A DNA stretch of 48,618 nt from Aminivibrio sp. (GCF_016756745.1 NZ_JAESIH010000074.1:1-48618); one strand, 5' to 3'; positions 1-8,471 are shown, numbered from the stretch's first letter. Notes: generated by a model not told the origin, from the sequence alone. A program made the numbers and translations.

Positions 1-2
1 TT

Positions 3-32
3 CTCCGTTCGGTCATCGGCTACAAAAGGTAA
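3..32 (+). CDS. C-terminal tail of an upstream gene (partial, tentative)
   Basis: Frame 3 is open from the window edge to a TAA at 30-32 and reads ...LRSVIGYKR. It ends 21 bases before the next gene, so it may be the tail of the preceding operon member. Only ten codons are visible, so neither a product nor certainty that it is coding can be given. Confidence 0.25.
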   Translation, partial: LRSVIGYKR

Positions 33-53
33 TCCTCCCGAGCTCCGGTCTGC

Positions 54-1238
54 ATGATGCAGTTAAAAAATTTTCTGCTCCTTCTCCTGCTCCTGCCGTT
101 TTTTCTTTTCCCCCGCCCGGTTCATGCGGGGGATCTTGCCATAGGCCTGGAGGACGGATGGATCTGGCAGGTGGCTGTGCTGCCGCCTTCGGACGGATGG
201 GAAAGCGAGAGGGGAAAGTCAGCTCTCGGGGCCGTTCGCTATGCCGAGTGGAAAGTGAAAGACAGTGCGGACGGCGTGGCCGGCAGGGACATACGTTTTC
301 TGAAGGAGGAACCCCTTTCCCGGGATGACGCGGAGGAGCGCGTAGCCCGCTGGAGAGAAAACGGAATTGCCGCCGTGCTTTCCTTGGGAGGTACCGAGGA
401 TATCTCTCTCCTTCGCCCCCTTCTCGGCAAGTCCGGTCCCGTTTTTCTTTCGGCTTACGGAGAGGGAGGCGACATCACCGAAGGAGGAGTTCCCCTTCCC
501 ATGATGTTTGCCCTGGATCTCTACAGAGACTTCCGGATCGCGGCTTTTGCGGAATATGCAAAGAGGACTCTCGGCCCGGGATCAGGGGTGGCGATCCTCG
601 GAGACCGTTTGGACCCATCTTTGGAACGTTTTGCCCGGAACCTCGGCGACATGCTGTCTTCTTTCGGATATTCCGTCAGCCGCTTCTGGCTGCCTGGCGC
701 CGGGATGGACTCCTTCAGGATGATCGAAGCCGAGGCCATATCGGAAGGTGCGTCCGTTCTTGTGTCATGGGCAGGATCCATGGTCGTCCGGGATATCTGG
801 AGGGCTGTGAGGAGGAAAGAAGGAGTCTTTCGGATCTGGTACGGAGGGGAACCGTTGCGGCTTCTCCTTTCATTTAACGGCATCGTCGTTGCCGACCAGG
901 ACGTTCCCCTTGGGCGCGACCGGTCTTTCGTCACCCTCGGCCGGGAAATATGGAGACGCACCAGGACGGTTGTCAAGGATGCGAGCGCCGCCGGCAGGGC
1001 CTATGCGGCGTGCGAGTGGATCTTCGAGGGGTTCCGCAGGGCCGGATCAAAGGATCCCGGGCCCCTTGCGAACGCCATGAGAGCAGTTTCGGACACAGCT
1101 CTCGGTTCTTCAACCTTTTCAGTCAACCCTGCAACCCACCGTCCCTTTGCCAGGGAAACCGCCATTCTTGAGGTGGAGAACCGGACCTTCAGGCCGGTGG
1201 ATTTTTTCCAGGTCAAAGGCCCGGAATATCTGCCATGA
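54..1238 (+). CDS. Periplasmic type-1 binding protein-like (LivK/receptor-family fold), secreted
   Basis: A 394-residue protein opens with a clear signal peptide: MMQLKNF, a run of leucines and phenylalanines, then RPVHA before GD, a plausible signal peptidase I site near residue 25. The body has the alternating hydrophobic strands and helices of type-1 periplasmic binding proteins (for example VAVLPPSDGW at the start, AAVLSLGG and GVAILGDR later), the fold of branched-chain amino-acid receptors. No permease or ATPase genes are adjacent. It lies directly upstream of the DRTGG/HATPase/Fe-S cluster, so it could be a sensory ligand receptor rather than a transporter part; this is inference. The ligand is unknown. 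Two adjacent ATG codons (54 and 57) could start it, and neither has a strong Shine-Dalgarno site. Confidence 0.7.
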   Translation: MMQLKNFLLLLLLLPFFLFPRPVHAGDLAIGLEDGWIWQVAVLPPSDGWESERGKSALGAVRYAEWKVKDSADGVAGRDIRFLKEEPLSRDDAEERVARWRENGIAAVLSLGGTEDISLLRPLLGKSGPVFLSAYGEGGDITEGGVPLPMMFALDLYRDFRIAAFAEYAKRTLGPGSGVAILGDRLDPSLERFARNLGDMLSSFGYSVSRFWLPGAGMDSFRMIEAEAISEGASVLVSWAGSMVVRDIWRAVRRKEGVFRIWYGGEPLRLLLSFNGIVVADQDVPLGRDRSFVTLGREIWRRTRTVVKDASAAGRAYAACEWIFEGFRRAGSKDPGPLANAMRAVSDTALGSSTFSVNPATHRPFARETAILEVENRTFRPVDFFQVKGPEYLP

Positions 1239-1278
1239 TGAAAAGTCGCTGTTTTCAACCATTGAGGAGGATGACAAC

Positions 1279-1644
1279 ATGAAATTGAGGGACGTGGCAC
1301 AGAGTATACGGGCGGAAGTGCTCTACGGAGAGGAACTGCTCGACACCATCGACATCGAGTGCGCCTACGGCGCCGACCTTATGAGCGACGTGCTGGCCTT
1401 TGCCCGTCCGGGATCCCTTCTCCTCACCGGGCTGACGAACATCCAGATTGTCAGGACAGCCCAGATGCTCGACCTCCCTGCTGTGGTCTTCGTCCGCGGG
1501 AAGAAGCCCCAGGAGGCGGCGGTGAAGCTTGCCTCCCAGATCAAGATGCCGCTGCTTCTGTGCCAGATGAGCATGTTCGAGACGTGCGGCATTCTCTTCG
1601 CGAAAGGAATTCTGCCCTGTCACATACCTGACAGAGGGGTGTAG
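1279..1644 (+). CDS. DRTGG-domain protein (first copy)
   Basis: The start chosen is ATG 1279, behind a GAGGAGG site at 1263-1269; the frame is open further upstream but without a better site. The 121-residue product (MKLRDVAQSIRAEVLYG...) consists almost only of a DRTGG-like domain, a small alpha/beta unit also found attached to CBS domains and phosphotransacetylases. Recognisable parts are the DLMSDVLAFA segment, the strand LLLTGLTNIQIVRTA and the strand PAVVFVRGKKP. These domains are thought to bind ligands or nucleotides, but their role is not established. Only 3 bases separate it from the following HATPase gene, and a second DRTGG gene follows the Fe-S protein, so the pair probably works with those two proteins. 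Confidence 0.75.
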   Translation: MKLRDVAQSIRAEVLYGEELLDTIDIECAYGADLMSDVLAFARPGSLLLTGLTNIQIVRTAQMLDLPAVVFVRGKKPQEAAVKLASQIKMPLLLCQMSMFETCGILFAKGILPCHIPDRGV

Positions 1645-1647
1645 AGC

Positions 1648-2082
1648 GTGGGGCAGGAGCCGTACGTCGAGGAGTATACTATCCAGGCGGGGGATTTTAC
1701 CTCTATCGGCGAAGCCTCCACGAAATTCCGGGCGACCCTCAAGATGCTCGGGATTCCCTCGGAAGTTGTCCGAAGGGCGGCGGTAGTGGCCTATGAGGCG
1801 GAGATGAACGCCATGATCCATGGGGGAGGGGGAACTCTCCGCATGACAGTGGCGTCGGATCACCTGGAGATCATGGCCGCCGATCAGGGGCCGGGCATTC
1901 CCGACGTCGCTCTGGCCATGCAGGAAGGGTATTCCACCGCCTCCGACGAGATTCGGGAGCTTGGGTTCGGTGCGGGAATGGGACTGCCGAACATCGAGCG
2001 GAATTCCGACAGGATGAACATCGAAACGGAAGTGGGAACCGGGACGGTCCTCACAGCGAGAATAGACTTTCCGGGACAGTGA
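1648..2082 (+). CDS. Anti-sigma-factor-type HATPase (RsbW/SpoIIAB-like serine kinase fold)
   Basis: GTG start, 144 residues, a single GHKL ATPase domain. The N box is visible as YEAEMNAMIHG, the G1 box as DQGPGIPD and the G2 box as GFGAGMGLPNI, ending in the GTGTVLTARI strand. There is no histidine-kinase dimerisation domain, so it belongs with stand-alone anti-sigma or switch-kinase ATPases such as RsbW. No sigma factor or STAS anti-anti-sigma partner lies nearby. Its neighbours are DRTGG proteins and an FeFe-hydrogenase-like protein, a combination known beside NAD-dependent hydrogenase genes in Thermotogales and Clostridia. A role in redox-dependent regulation is plausible but inferred. Confidence 0.85.
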   Translation: MGQEPYVEEYTIQAGDFTSIGEASTKFRATLKMLGIPSEVVRRAAVVAYEAEMNAMIHGGGGTLRMTVASDHLEIMAADQGPGIPDVALAMQEGYSTASDEIRELGFGAGMGLPNIERNSDRMNIETEVGTGTVLTARIDFPGQ

Positions 2083-2131
2083 TCTTTTTCTTCGCCCGGA
2101 GCGGCAGGCTGCAGCGGAATGACATGAAGGA

Positions 2132-3460
2132 GTGGTGAAGGTGTCCGGAGGAATTAGGGTTCGTGAAGCCCGGTGCCGAGGGTGCGCCAACTGCATAAAA
2201 TCGTGTCCCACCGAAGCTATCCGGGTGATTGACGGACTGATACGCATAATCCCCGATCTGTGTATCGATTGCGGAGAGTGCATACGAAGCTGCAGGGACA
2301 AAGCCATCACCTTGAACGAGGATGAATGGGATCTTCTCAAGTCCAGGGATGGGCTGGTCCTCATGGCAGATCCCACCTTTTATGTCCAGGTGGGCGCCTA
2401 TTCCCGCCCAAGGCTCATGAAGGAGGCCCTGGAACATCACGGGCTCAGGGACATTGCGGAGTATGCATCGATAGCCTTTGACCTTGCTGCCTACGCGGCG
2501 GCGGGCGTCATCCGTGAGGGAGGGGAAAACCGTCCGTATATCTCCACCTACTGCCCTGCCGTCATCAGGCTCATCCAGATCAACTTCCCGGAGCTCGTGG
2601 GAAGAATCCTGCCAGTGGAATCGCCCCTGGAGACGGCGGTTACCATCTGGAGGAATGCCACGGGAGGCAAGGAAAAAGTGACCCTCGTCGCTCCCTGTCC
2701 CGCCAAGGCAACCCTCGTCCGGTGCCCCGTGGGCAGAGAGAAGAGCTCTCTGGAGTACGTGGTAAGCGTACAAAAGGTCATCCGCGACCTTCTCGCCTGT
2801 AACGTCAAGGTAACGGGCACGAAGACGAAGGCTATCAGCAGACGGTGGCTTCTCTGGTCCATTTCCGGGGGCGAGTCGAGGCATATTTCGTCCTTCTCGG
2901 ACAAGGGGCTCACCTCAGTGGCCGTCTCCGGCCTGAGAAATACCATGGACCTGCTCAACGAGCTGGAACTCGGCCGGTTCGGGGGAGTGGACTTCATCGA
3001 GTGCAGGGCCTGCGATCTCGGATGCATCGGCGGAACGGGAACCTACGAATCCCGGTTCCTCTCCCAGCTTCGCCTCGACAATATCGAGACGGAGTGGCTG
3101 CCCTCCCACGAGGAGATGGAAGAAATACGGACCTGCTACGACAAGGGGATATGGCGCCTGGACAATCCTATCCAGGTGAAGGAGCGGCTGCCCCTCTCCC
3201 AGGACCTGGGGGAAGCCATGGCCAAGCTCCGGGAGATGGACGCCATTTACGCAGGGTTGCCCCACATAGACTGCGGATCCTGCGGCCGTCCCTCCTGCCG
3301 TGCCCTTGCGGAGGACATCGTCCGCGGGCAGGGAGACGAGACGGACTGCATCTTCAAACTGAGAGAGCGCATCACCGCCCTGAGCGGTGAGATACGGGCT
3401 CTTTCGTCCAAGCTGCCCCACACCCTTCATCCCTCGGGAAAAAAGAGGCAGGGGACATGA
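2132..3460 (+). CDS. FeFe-hydrogenase-like iron-sulfur protein (catalytic-domain homologue with C-terminal Fe-S motif)
   Basis: A 442-residue protein with an N-terminal 2[4Fe-4S] ferredoxin domain: cysteines at about 15, 18, 21, 25 and 44, 47, 50, 54. Next comes a region like the large-subunit C-terminal domain of FeFe hydrogenases. The three H-cluster loops are recognisable but divergent: STYCPAV, VAPCPAKA and IECRACDLGCIGG. Near the end, CGSCGRPSCRALAEDI matches a CxxCxxxxC four-cysteine Fe-S motif. The loops depart from TSCCP and MPC, so it is more likely a sensory or regulatory homologue than an H2-producing enzyme; this is inference. Translation probably begins at GTG 2132, though GTG 2135 and 2141 are close. 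It overlaps the next DRTGG gene by 4 bases. Confidence 0.8.
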   Translation: MVKVSGGIRVREARCRGCANCIKSCPTEAIRVIDGLIRIIPDLCIDCGECIRSCRDKAITLNEDEWDLLKSRDGLVLMADPTFYVQVGAYSRPRLMKEALEHHGLRDIAEYASIAFDLAAYAAAGVIREGGENRPYISTYCPAVIRLIQINFPELVGRILPVESPLETAVTIWRNATGGKEKVTLVAPCPAKATLVRCPVGREKSSLEYVVSVQKVIRDLLACNVKVTGTKTKAISRRWLLWSISGGESRHISSFSDKGLTSVAVSGLRNTMDLLNELELGRFGGVDFIECRACDLGCIGGTGTYESRFLSQLRLDNIETEWLPSHEEMEEIRTCYDKGIWRLDNPIQVKERLPLSQDLGEAMAKLREMDAIYAGLPHIDCGSCGRPSCRALAEDIVRGQGDETDCIFKLRERITALSGEIRALSSKLPHTLHPSGKKRQGT

Positions 3461-3798
3461 AGATTTCCGGCATTACGGAACTCCTCGGCCTCACGGTCTA
3501 TTCCCCCGGCGACCCGGCCAGGGAGATAGGAGGCGTCATTATAGGAGACCTTCTGAGCTTCATCATGGCGGAGGCCAGGGAAGGATGGCTCTGGATCACT
3601 ATCCAGGTGCATCTGAACGTGGCGGCGGTGGCCGTTCTCAAGGAAGTGCCCTTTGTCCTCATAGCGTCCGGGAGAAAACCGGAGAAGGATCTCGTCGACC
3701 GGTGCCTTGCCGAAGGCATCACCCTCGCAGGCACGGATATGTCAGCCTTCGAGGCTGCAGGGCGGCTCTGGGAGGCCGGCCCGAAAAGGCTGACATGA
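3457..3798 (+). CDS. DRTGG-domain protein (second copy)
   Basis: 113 residues, starting at an ATGA overlap with the preceding Fe-S gene and ending in an ATGA overlap with the PHP gene, so translation is almost certainly coupled. The sequence MKISGITELLGLTVYS..., the GVIIGDLLSFIMAEA segment and the strand PFVLIASGRKP parallel the first DRTGG protein at 1279 in length and arrangement, though the two are clearly diverged. Two small DRTGG proteins flanking the HATPase and Fe-S genes suggests a heteromeric or antagonistic pair. No catalytic residues can be assigned. Confidence 0.75.
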   Translation: MKISGITELLGLTVYSPGDPAREIGGVIIGDLLSFIMAEAREGWLWITIQVHLNVAAVAVLKEVPFVLIASGRKPEKDLVDRCLAEGITLAGTDMSAFEAAGRLWEAGPKRLT

Positions 3799-4580
3799 GC
3801 CCGGCCCCCTTCTGGGTGGACCTTCATCTTCATACAGTCCTTTCTCCCTGCGGCGAACTGGAAATGGGGGCTCCGGAGATCGTGGAAGCCTACAGGAAGG
3901 CGGGCATCGCCCTCTGCGCCGTGACCGACCACAATGCCTCGGACAACGTGGAGGCAGTCGCCGAGGCCGCCGGAGGCAACCCTGTCGTTCTTCCCGGGAT
4001 GGAAGTGCAGACTGCGGAGGATATTCATGTACTCGTGATTTTCCCCGGCCTTTCTGAGGCCGGGAATTTTCAGAAGTGGCTCTGGAAGAAAATGCCGCCG
4101 GTGGCGAACCGTCCGGAAATTTTCGGAGACCAGCTGATCATCGACAAGGACAACGGCATCACCGGAGAGCAGAAAATTCTGCTTGTCCAAGGTGCAGGGT
4201 ATTCCGCCGACGAGACGGCTGAAGAGGCCCGGAGCAGGGGAGGGCTGGTTATCCTCGCCCACCTTGACCGGCCGTCCTTTTCCTACGAGGCGGTTCTCGG
4301 CCCTGTACCCGACGATTTTCCCTGCCACGCCCTGGAACTTTCCCCCGCAGTTTCCCACAGTGAATTTGCCCGTTGGAGAGAACGGTACCCCCATCGTATC
4401 TTCATCCGCTCTTCCGATTCCCACAGGCTTTCCACCATCTCCCGGGACAGGTGCACCGCCATGATGCTGGAATCCCCATGCTTCAGCGAGGTTGAGCTCG
4501 CCCTCGGCGGCCGGGAAGGACGCTCGGTGGTCTGCCCCTGGGGCGACGGTTACCGGTGGCGCCGCTCCAGCTCGGCGTAG
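3795..4580 (+). CDS. PHP-domain metal-dependent phosphoesterase
   Basis: The start is ATG 3795, overlapping the previous stop by 4 bases. The 261-residue protein shows the PHP metal-ligand motifs in order: DLHLHTVLSPCG near the start, AVTDHNASDN, the glutamate of PGMEVQ, the histidine of LAHLDRP and the SSDSH near the end. These are typical of polymerase- and histidinol-phosphatase-like phosphoesterases of the RNase AM/YciV type. The substrate cannot be read from sequence. It closes the Fe-S/DRTGG operon; nucleotide hydrolysis would fit a signalling role but is inferred. Its final 31 bases overlap the 3' end of hisIE on the opposite strand, and the basic tail GYRWRRSSSA lies in that overlap. 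Confidence 0.85.
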   Translation: MSPAPFWVDLHLHTVLSPCGELEMGAPEIVEAYRKAGIALCAVTDHNASDNVEAVAEAAGGNPVVLPGMEVQTAEDIHVLVIFPGLSEAGNFQKWLWKKMPPVANRPEIFGDQLIIDKDNGITGEQKILLVQGAGYSADETAEEARSRGGLVILAHLDRPSFSYEAVLGPVPDDFPCHALELSPAVSHSEFARWRERYPHRIFIRSSDSHRLSTISRDRCTAMMLESPCFSEVELALGGREGRSVVCPWGDGYRWRRSSSA

Positions 4581-5173
4581 ACTTCTCTGGGGCTCACTCC
4601 GGAAGCGAGCAGGGCCGCCTCGAGGTGATAGAGAAGGTCCGCCGCCTCGCATACCGTTTCCTTCCTGTCTCCGGCCGCCACGGCAAGAGCGGTTTCAACC
4701 CCTTCCTCCCCGACCTTCTGCGCCACTCTCCGCAGCCCCTTTGACAGGAGCCGAGCGGTGTAGCTTTCGGCGGGGTCGTCAAAACGTCGTTTTTCCAGGT
4801 ATCTCCAAAGGACGCCGGGAAAAGTTCCCCGTCCTTCGCAGGGGGGGGTGAGAAGCCTGTGGAAGCACGTCCGTTCTCCCGTGTGACATGCGGGGCCGGC
4901 CGGTTCCGCAAGGGCGAGAAGGGCATCACCGTCGCAGTCCAGCCTGAGTTCCTGGAGGGCGAGGGTGTTTCCGCTTGTTTCGCCCTTTTTCCAGATCTCC
5001 CTGCGGGACCGGCTCCAGAAGGTCATCATGCCGGAGGAAAGAGCGGCTTCAAGCGCTTCCCTGTTCGCCCAGGCCATCATGAGCACCTCTCCGGAAAGGA
5101 CATCCTGCACGATGACGGGAACCAGTCCGTCTCCGTCAAATTTCACATCCTCCAATGAAAATACCATATTCAT
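4550..5173 (-). CDS. hisIE: Bifunctional phosphoribosyl-AMP cyclohydrolase / phosphoribosyl-ATP pyrophosphatase
   Basis: 207 residues, carrying out steps 2 and 3 of histidine synthesis. The N-terminal cyclohydrolase half has the WKKGETSGNTL motif and the metal-site CHTGERTCF. The C-terminal pyrophosphatase half, from about residue 120, has KVGEEGVETALA and EAADLLYHLEAAL. The start ATG at 5173 overlaps the hisF stop as TGATG. It is the last gene of the his operon and ends 31 bases inside the convergent PHP gene. Fusion of HisI and HisE is common in bacteria. Confidence 0.95.
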   Translation of the reverse strand: MNMVFSLEDVKFDGDGLVPVIVQDVLSGEVLMMAWANREALEAALSSGMMTFWSRSRREIWKKGETSGNTLALQELRLDCDGDALLALAEPAGPACHTGERTCFHRLLTPPCEGRGTFPGVLWRYLEKRRFDDPAESYTARLLSKGLRRVAQKVGEEGVETALAVAAGDRKETVCEAADLLYHLEAALLASGVSPREVYAELERRHR

Positions 5174-5934
5174 CACCTCGGCGGGCGGACGGGAATGCCC
5201 CGTTCCGCGAGATAGCGTTTCAGATCGGGGATGCGTATCTCCCCGAAGTGGAAGACGGAGGCCGCCAGGGCGGCGTCGCTTCCTGCCCGGAATGTGTTCA
5301 GTATATGCTCCATGGACCCGGCGCCGCCTGAGGCGATGAGAGGGACAGGAACCTTTCCCGAGACCATGGCGTTGAGTTCGTCGTCGTAACCCCTTTTCAC
5401 CCCGTCCCTGTCCATGGAGGTCAGCAGAATCTCTCCGCATCCCCTCCGGACACCTTCTACGATCCACTCCAGGGCGTCCTGCCCGGTAGGGGTTCTTCCT
5501 CCGTCGATGAAAACTTCCCATTTCCCCGTTCCGCACCGCCCGGCGTCCACCGCCAGCACCACAGCCTGCTTTCCGAGCAGAGCGGCACATTCCTCGATGA
5601 GGGAAGGATTCCGGACCGCGGCGGAGTTCAGCGAGATTTTGTCCGCCCCGAGGGTGATAATATCCCTGGCCTGTTCCACCGACGAAATTCCGCCTCCTAC
5701 GGTAAAGGGGATAAACAGGGCATCGGCAACCGACGATACCCAGGCGGTCATGGTCCGCCTTCGCTCCGCCGAGGCTGTGATGTCGAGGAATACCAGTTCA
5801 TCGGCTCCCTCCTCCATGTATGCGGCGGCCATCCTGGCCGGATCCCCGGCGTCCCTGAGGTTCACAAAGTTTACTCCCTTGACCACCCTTCCGTCCTTGA
5901 CGTCCAGGCAGGGGATGATTCTTTTCGTCAGCAT
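5173..5934 (-). CDS. hisF: Imidazole glycerol phosphate synthase, cyclase subunit
   Basis: 253-residue (beta/alpha)8 barrel, the usual HisF length. The N-terminal catalytic aspartate lies in [15 protein letters not shown] and the second in LAVDAGR; phosphate-binding loops are seen as VGGGIS and IASGGAG. With HisH it turns PRFAR and glutamine-derived ammonia into IGP and AICAR. It overlaps hisA by 7 bases and hisIE by 1, in the middle of a tightly coupled his operon. Confidence 0.97.
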   Translation of the reverse strand: MLTKRIIPCLDVKDGRVVKGVNFVNLRDAGDPARMAAAYMEEGADELVFLDITASAERRRTMTAWVSSVADALFIPFTVGGGISSVEQARDIITLGADKISLNSAAVRNPSLIEECAALLGKQAVVLAVDAGRCGTGKWEVFIDGGRTPTGQDALEWIVEGVRRGCGEILLTSMDRDGVKRGYDDELNAMVSGKVPVPLIASGGAGSMEHILNTFRAGSDAALAASVFHFGEIRIPDLKRYLAERGIPVRPPR

Positions 5935-6647
5935 TCCGAAGCCTCCTTCAGGGCGTCCTCGAGCCGCACCGCCCCCTCGTACAGAGCCCTGCCGAGGACG
6001 GCGCCGGACATTCCGTCCCGGGCCAGGGTGCGGATGTCCTCCAGGGACGATATGCCGCCGGCGGCGATAAAGGAAAGATCGGGAAAGGAGCTCCTCAGGC
6101 TTCGGTACATCTCCCTGTCCGGTCCCGTCCCCGTTCCGTCCCGATGAACGGCGGTGACGAGGAATAGGGTAAATCCCGAAGCGGCGATCCGTTCCACGAG
6201 CCGTTCCGGAGAGAGGGCGGCCGTTTCCTGCCAGCCGGAGACGGCAACCCGGCCGTTCCGGATGTCCACTGCGGGGATGACACTCTTCCCGAACCTCCGG
6301 AAAAGAGTTTCTCCCCCGGCTGGGTCAGAGGCGAACAGGCTGCCGGAGTAGACTCTTTCGGCCCCTGCCGAAAAAGCTGCTTCAAGGTGTTCCTCCGTCC
6401 GGAGGCCTCCGCCGTACTGGATCCTGAGCCCTGCGGCCTGTAGCGTTTCGATGGCGGAAAGATGGCAGGGGAAGCCTTTTTTCGCCCCCTCGAGGTCGAT
6501 GACGTGGATCCAATCAGCTCCTGCTTCCAGGAAGGAGCGGGCCGTTCCCGCGATATCGGAGCCGAACACCGTCCGTTCATCGAATCGTCCTTGCCGGAGT
6601 CGGACAATTTCCCCCCCGAAAAGATCCATGGCCGGGAAAATCTCCAT
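5928..6647 (-). CDS. hisA: ProFAR isomerase (phosphoribosylformimino-AICAR-phosphate isomerase)
   Basis: 239-residue barrel paralogous to HisF. The start is ATG 6647, which overlaps the hisH stop as TGATG; the frame is open far upstream, but only this start gives the conserved beginning [17 protein letters not shown] with the catalytic Asp. The second catalytic Asp is in [16 protein letters not shown], and the phosphate sites are YGGGLR and IAAGGIS. It catalyses the Amadori step before HisF/HisH. The tryptophan in VSGWQE is the residue HisA uses for substrate stacking. Confidence 0.96.
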   Translation of the reverse strand: MEIFPAMDLFGGEIVRLRQGRFDERTVFGSDIAGTARSFLEAGADWIHVIDLEGAKKGFPCHLSAIETLQAAGLRIQYGGGLRTEEHLEAAFSAGAERVYSGSLFASDPAGGETLFRRFGKSVIPAVDIRNGRVAVSGWQETAALSPERLVERIAASGFTLFLVTAVHRDGTGTGPDREMYRSLRSSFPDLSFIAAGGISSLEDIRTLARDGMSGAVLGRALYEGAVRLEDALKEASEC

Positions 6648-7264
6648 CAAGGCACCTTCTTCCGTATGTGGGCGGAAACCAGGGAAAGATGGTCCAGGCC
6701 TACCCGGCCGCTCCGCTCCGGATGGAACTGAAAACCGGCGATCCGTCCCCTGAGAACCATGGAGGTGAAGACGGTACCTCCCACAGATGTCTGCCCTGCG
6801 GCAAAGGCTGGGTCGAACAGAGCGTAGCTGTGAACGAAGTAAAAATATTCTCCCGAGGGGACCGCAGGGGTGAATTCGGGGGGCTTCCCCGTCCATTCCA
6901 CCGAGTTCCATCCCATGTGGGGGATTTTCTCTGCTTCCAGGAGGCGAATTTCTCCCGGTATGAGGCCGAGGCCGGGATGATCCCCGTCCTCGAGACCCCG
7001 TTCGCAGAGGAGCTGCATGCCGAGGCAGATGCCGAGAAGAGGATTCCCTTCCGCAGCCCATGCAATAAGGCGGTCCGCCCAGCCTGATGCCCTGAGTCTT
7101 GCCGAAGCAGGGCCGAAGGCCCCCACTCCCGGGAGGACGGCCAGGGAGAATTCCGGCGTGAGCTCCGCCGGGGAGGAAAGAAGCAGGGCTTCCTCCCCGA
7201 GGGAGTTGAAAGCCCGGCGGACATTGCCCGTATTGCCCACCTGGTAGTCGACGATGGCGATCAT
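6647..7264 (-). CDS. hisH: Imidazole glycerol phosphate synthase, glutaminase subunit
   Basis: 205-residue class I glutamine amidotransferase. The nucleophile is the Cys of GICLGMQLL and the His/Glu of the triad are in GFQFHPERSG. The N-terminus MIAIVDYQVGNTGNVRRA and PGVGAFGPA are typical HisH; the usual YGxGN appears here as YQVGN. It supplies ammonia to HisF. The ATG at 7264 overlaps the hisB stop by 4 bases. Confidence 0.96.
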   Translation of the reverse strand: MIAIVDYQVGNTGNVRRAFNSLGEEALLLSSPAELTPEFSLAVLPGVGAFGPASARLRASGWADRLIAWAAEGNPLLGICLGMQLLCERGLEDGDHPGLGLIPGEIRLLEAEKIPHMGWNSVEWTGKPPEFTPAVPSGEYFYFVHSYALFDPAFAAGQTSVGGTVFTSMVLRGRIAGFQFHPERSGRVGLDHLSLVSAHIRKKVP

Positions 7265-7830
7265 ACAAAAGTCCCCTTGGTGCTCTGAAGGTTCTCCGCG
7301 GGGAGGAACGCATCTCTCATGGCCCGTCCCGTCCCCTTGAAGAGGGCTTCGGCGAGATGGTGGGCGTTGTCGCAGGCGAGGGCCTGGGCGTGGAGCGTGA
7401 TTTTGCCCTCCCTGCAGAAGGCCTTCCAGAATTCCGGGATGAGCTCCAGGTCAAAGTCGCCGCACTTTTCCGCCGGGAAAACGCCCTTCCATTCAAACTG
7501 CCCCCTGCCGCCCAGGTCCGCCGCGGCCAGCACGAGGGAACCATCCATGGGAAGGGCGCACCATCCGTACCGCTTTCTCGGTTTTTCAGCCGCCGCCGTG
7601 CCGAAGGCCCGTCCCAGGACGATGCCCAGGTCCTCAGTGAGGTGGTGCCAGTCCACTTCTTCGTCCCCGACCGCCTCCACCACCAGCCCCATGCCGGCAT
7701 GGAAAGCGAACAGCTCCACCATGTGGCGGAGAAAGCCGCAGGTGACCGACACACTGATCTCTCCTCCCTCCGGAAGAAGTTCAAGGGAAATCGCCGTTTC
7801 TTTCGTTTTTCGCTCCAGTTTTACTGTCAT
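7261..7830 (-). CDS. hisB: Imidazoleglycerol-phosphate dehydratase
   Basis: Start at ATG 7830 (MTVKLERKTKETAI), in an ATGA overlap with hisG; the upstream extension of the frame lies inside hisG. The 189 residues match monofunctional HisB in length. The manganese-binding histidine motifs are present: FLRHMVELFAFHAG, VDWHHLTEDLG and DNAHHLAEALFKGTGRA. It dehydrates IGP to imidazole acetol phosphate. There is no fused histidinol-phosphate phosphatase domain, so that step must be encoded elsewhere. The linked PHP protein at 3795 resembles that family only loosely and is not in the same operon. Confidence 0.94.
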   Translation of the reverse strand: MTVKLERKTKETAISLELLPEGGEISVSVTCGFLRHMVELFAFHAGMGLVVEAVGDEEVDWHHLTEDLGIVLGRAFGTAAAEKPRKRYGWCALPMDGSLVLAAADLGGRGQFEWKGVFPAEKCGDFDLELIPEFWKAFCREGKITLHAQALACDNAHHLAEALFKGTGRAMRDAFLPAENLQSTKGTFV

Positions 7831-8471
7831 GACCGTTTCTCCTTCACGAGGGAAGATATTTTGTTCATTACCGACCGGACTTCCTTCCACCGCAGCGCGG
7901 TGCTTTTCCTGCTTGCCACAAGCCTGAGGGAGACGTCGCATACGTGCTCCAGGACTTCAAGACTGTTGGCCCTGAGGGTGCTTCCCGTCTGGACGATATC
8001 AAGGATGCAGTCGCTCAGGCCGAGTTTTGGGGCCAGCTCGATGGAGCCGTGGAGGTGGATGATGTCCACTTGGGCTCCCCTGGCGGAGAAGTGCCCGTCG
8101 GCGATGCGGGGGTATTTAGTGGCAACCTTCAGCCCCATGAGTTCCGAAGCGTGTCCCCGGAAGCGTTCCGCCTGGCTCCTCGGGCCTGCCACCACTACGG
8201 AGCATCTGCCTGCCCCCGTGTCCAGCAGTTCCACCACGGGCATGGCACTTTCGAGAAGGACGTCGCCGCCGACAAAGGCCAGGTCCGCCGTCCCATAGCT
8301 CACGTACAGGGGAACGTCGGAGGGTTTGGCAAGTATATACCGGAAATCGCCCGCTTCTATGACGAGTTTTCTTCCAGGGGAAGCGAGTCCGTCGCAAGGC
8401 AGCCCCGCCAGGGAGATCATCTCCGCGGCATCCGTAAATACCCGGCCCGTGGGAAGGGCTATGGTGAGCAT
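7827..8471 (-). CDS. hisG: ATP phosphoribosyltransferase, short form catalytic subunit
   Basis: About 214 residues, the short HisG form, which needs HisZ as regulatory subunit; hisZ is immediately upstream. The start is ATG 8471, forming TGATG with the hisZ stop as at other junctions of this operon; GTG 8474 in the same frame is an alternative. N-terminal LTIALPTGRVF and the PRPP-binding loop DIVQTGSTLRANSLEV are diagnostic. It catalyses the first committed step of histidine synthesis and is the usual target of histidine feedback. Confidence 0.95.
   Translation of the reverse strand: MLTIALPTGRVFTDAAEMISLAGLPCDGLASPGRKLVIEAGDFRYILAKPSDVPLYVSYGTADLAFVGGDVLLESAMPVVELLDTGAGRCSVVVAGPRSQAERFRGHASELMGLKVATKYPRIADGHFSARGAQVDIIHLHGSIELAPKLGLSDCILDIVQTGSTLRANSLEVLEHVCDVSLRLVASRKSTALRWKEVRSVMNKISSLVKEKRS

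Noticed and set aside
3387-3794. Long upstream extension of the PHP reading frame.
   Set aside because: It overlaps the Fe-S and DRTGG genes in another frame; the ATGA junction at 3795 and the start of PHP homology fix the true start.
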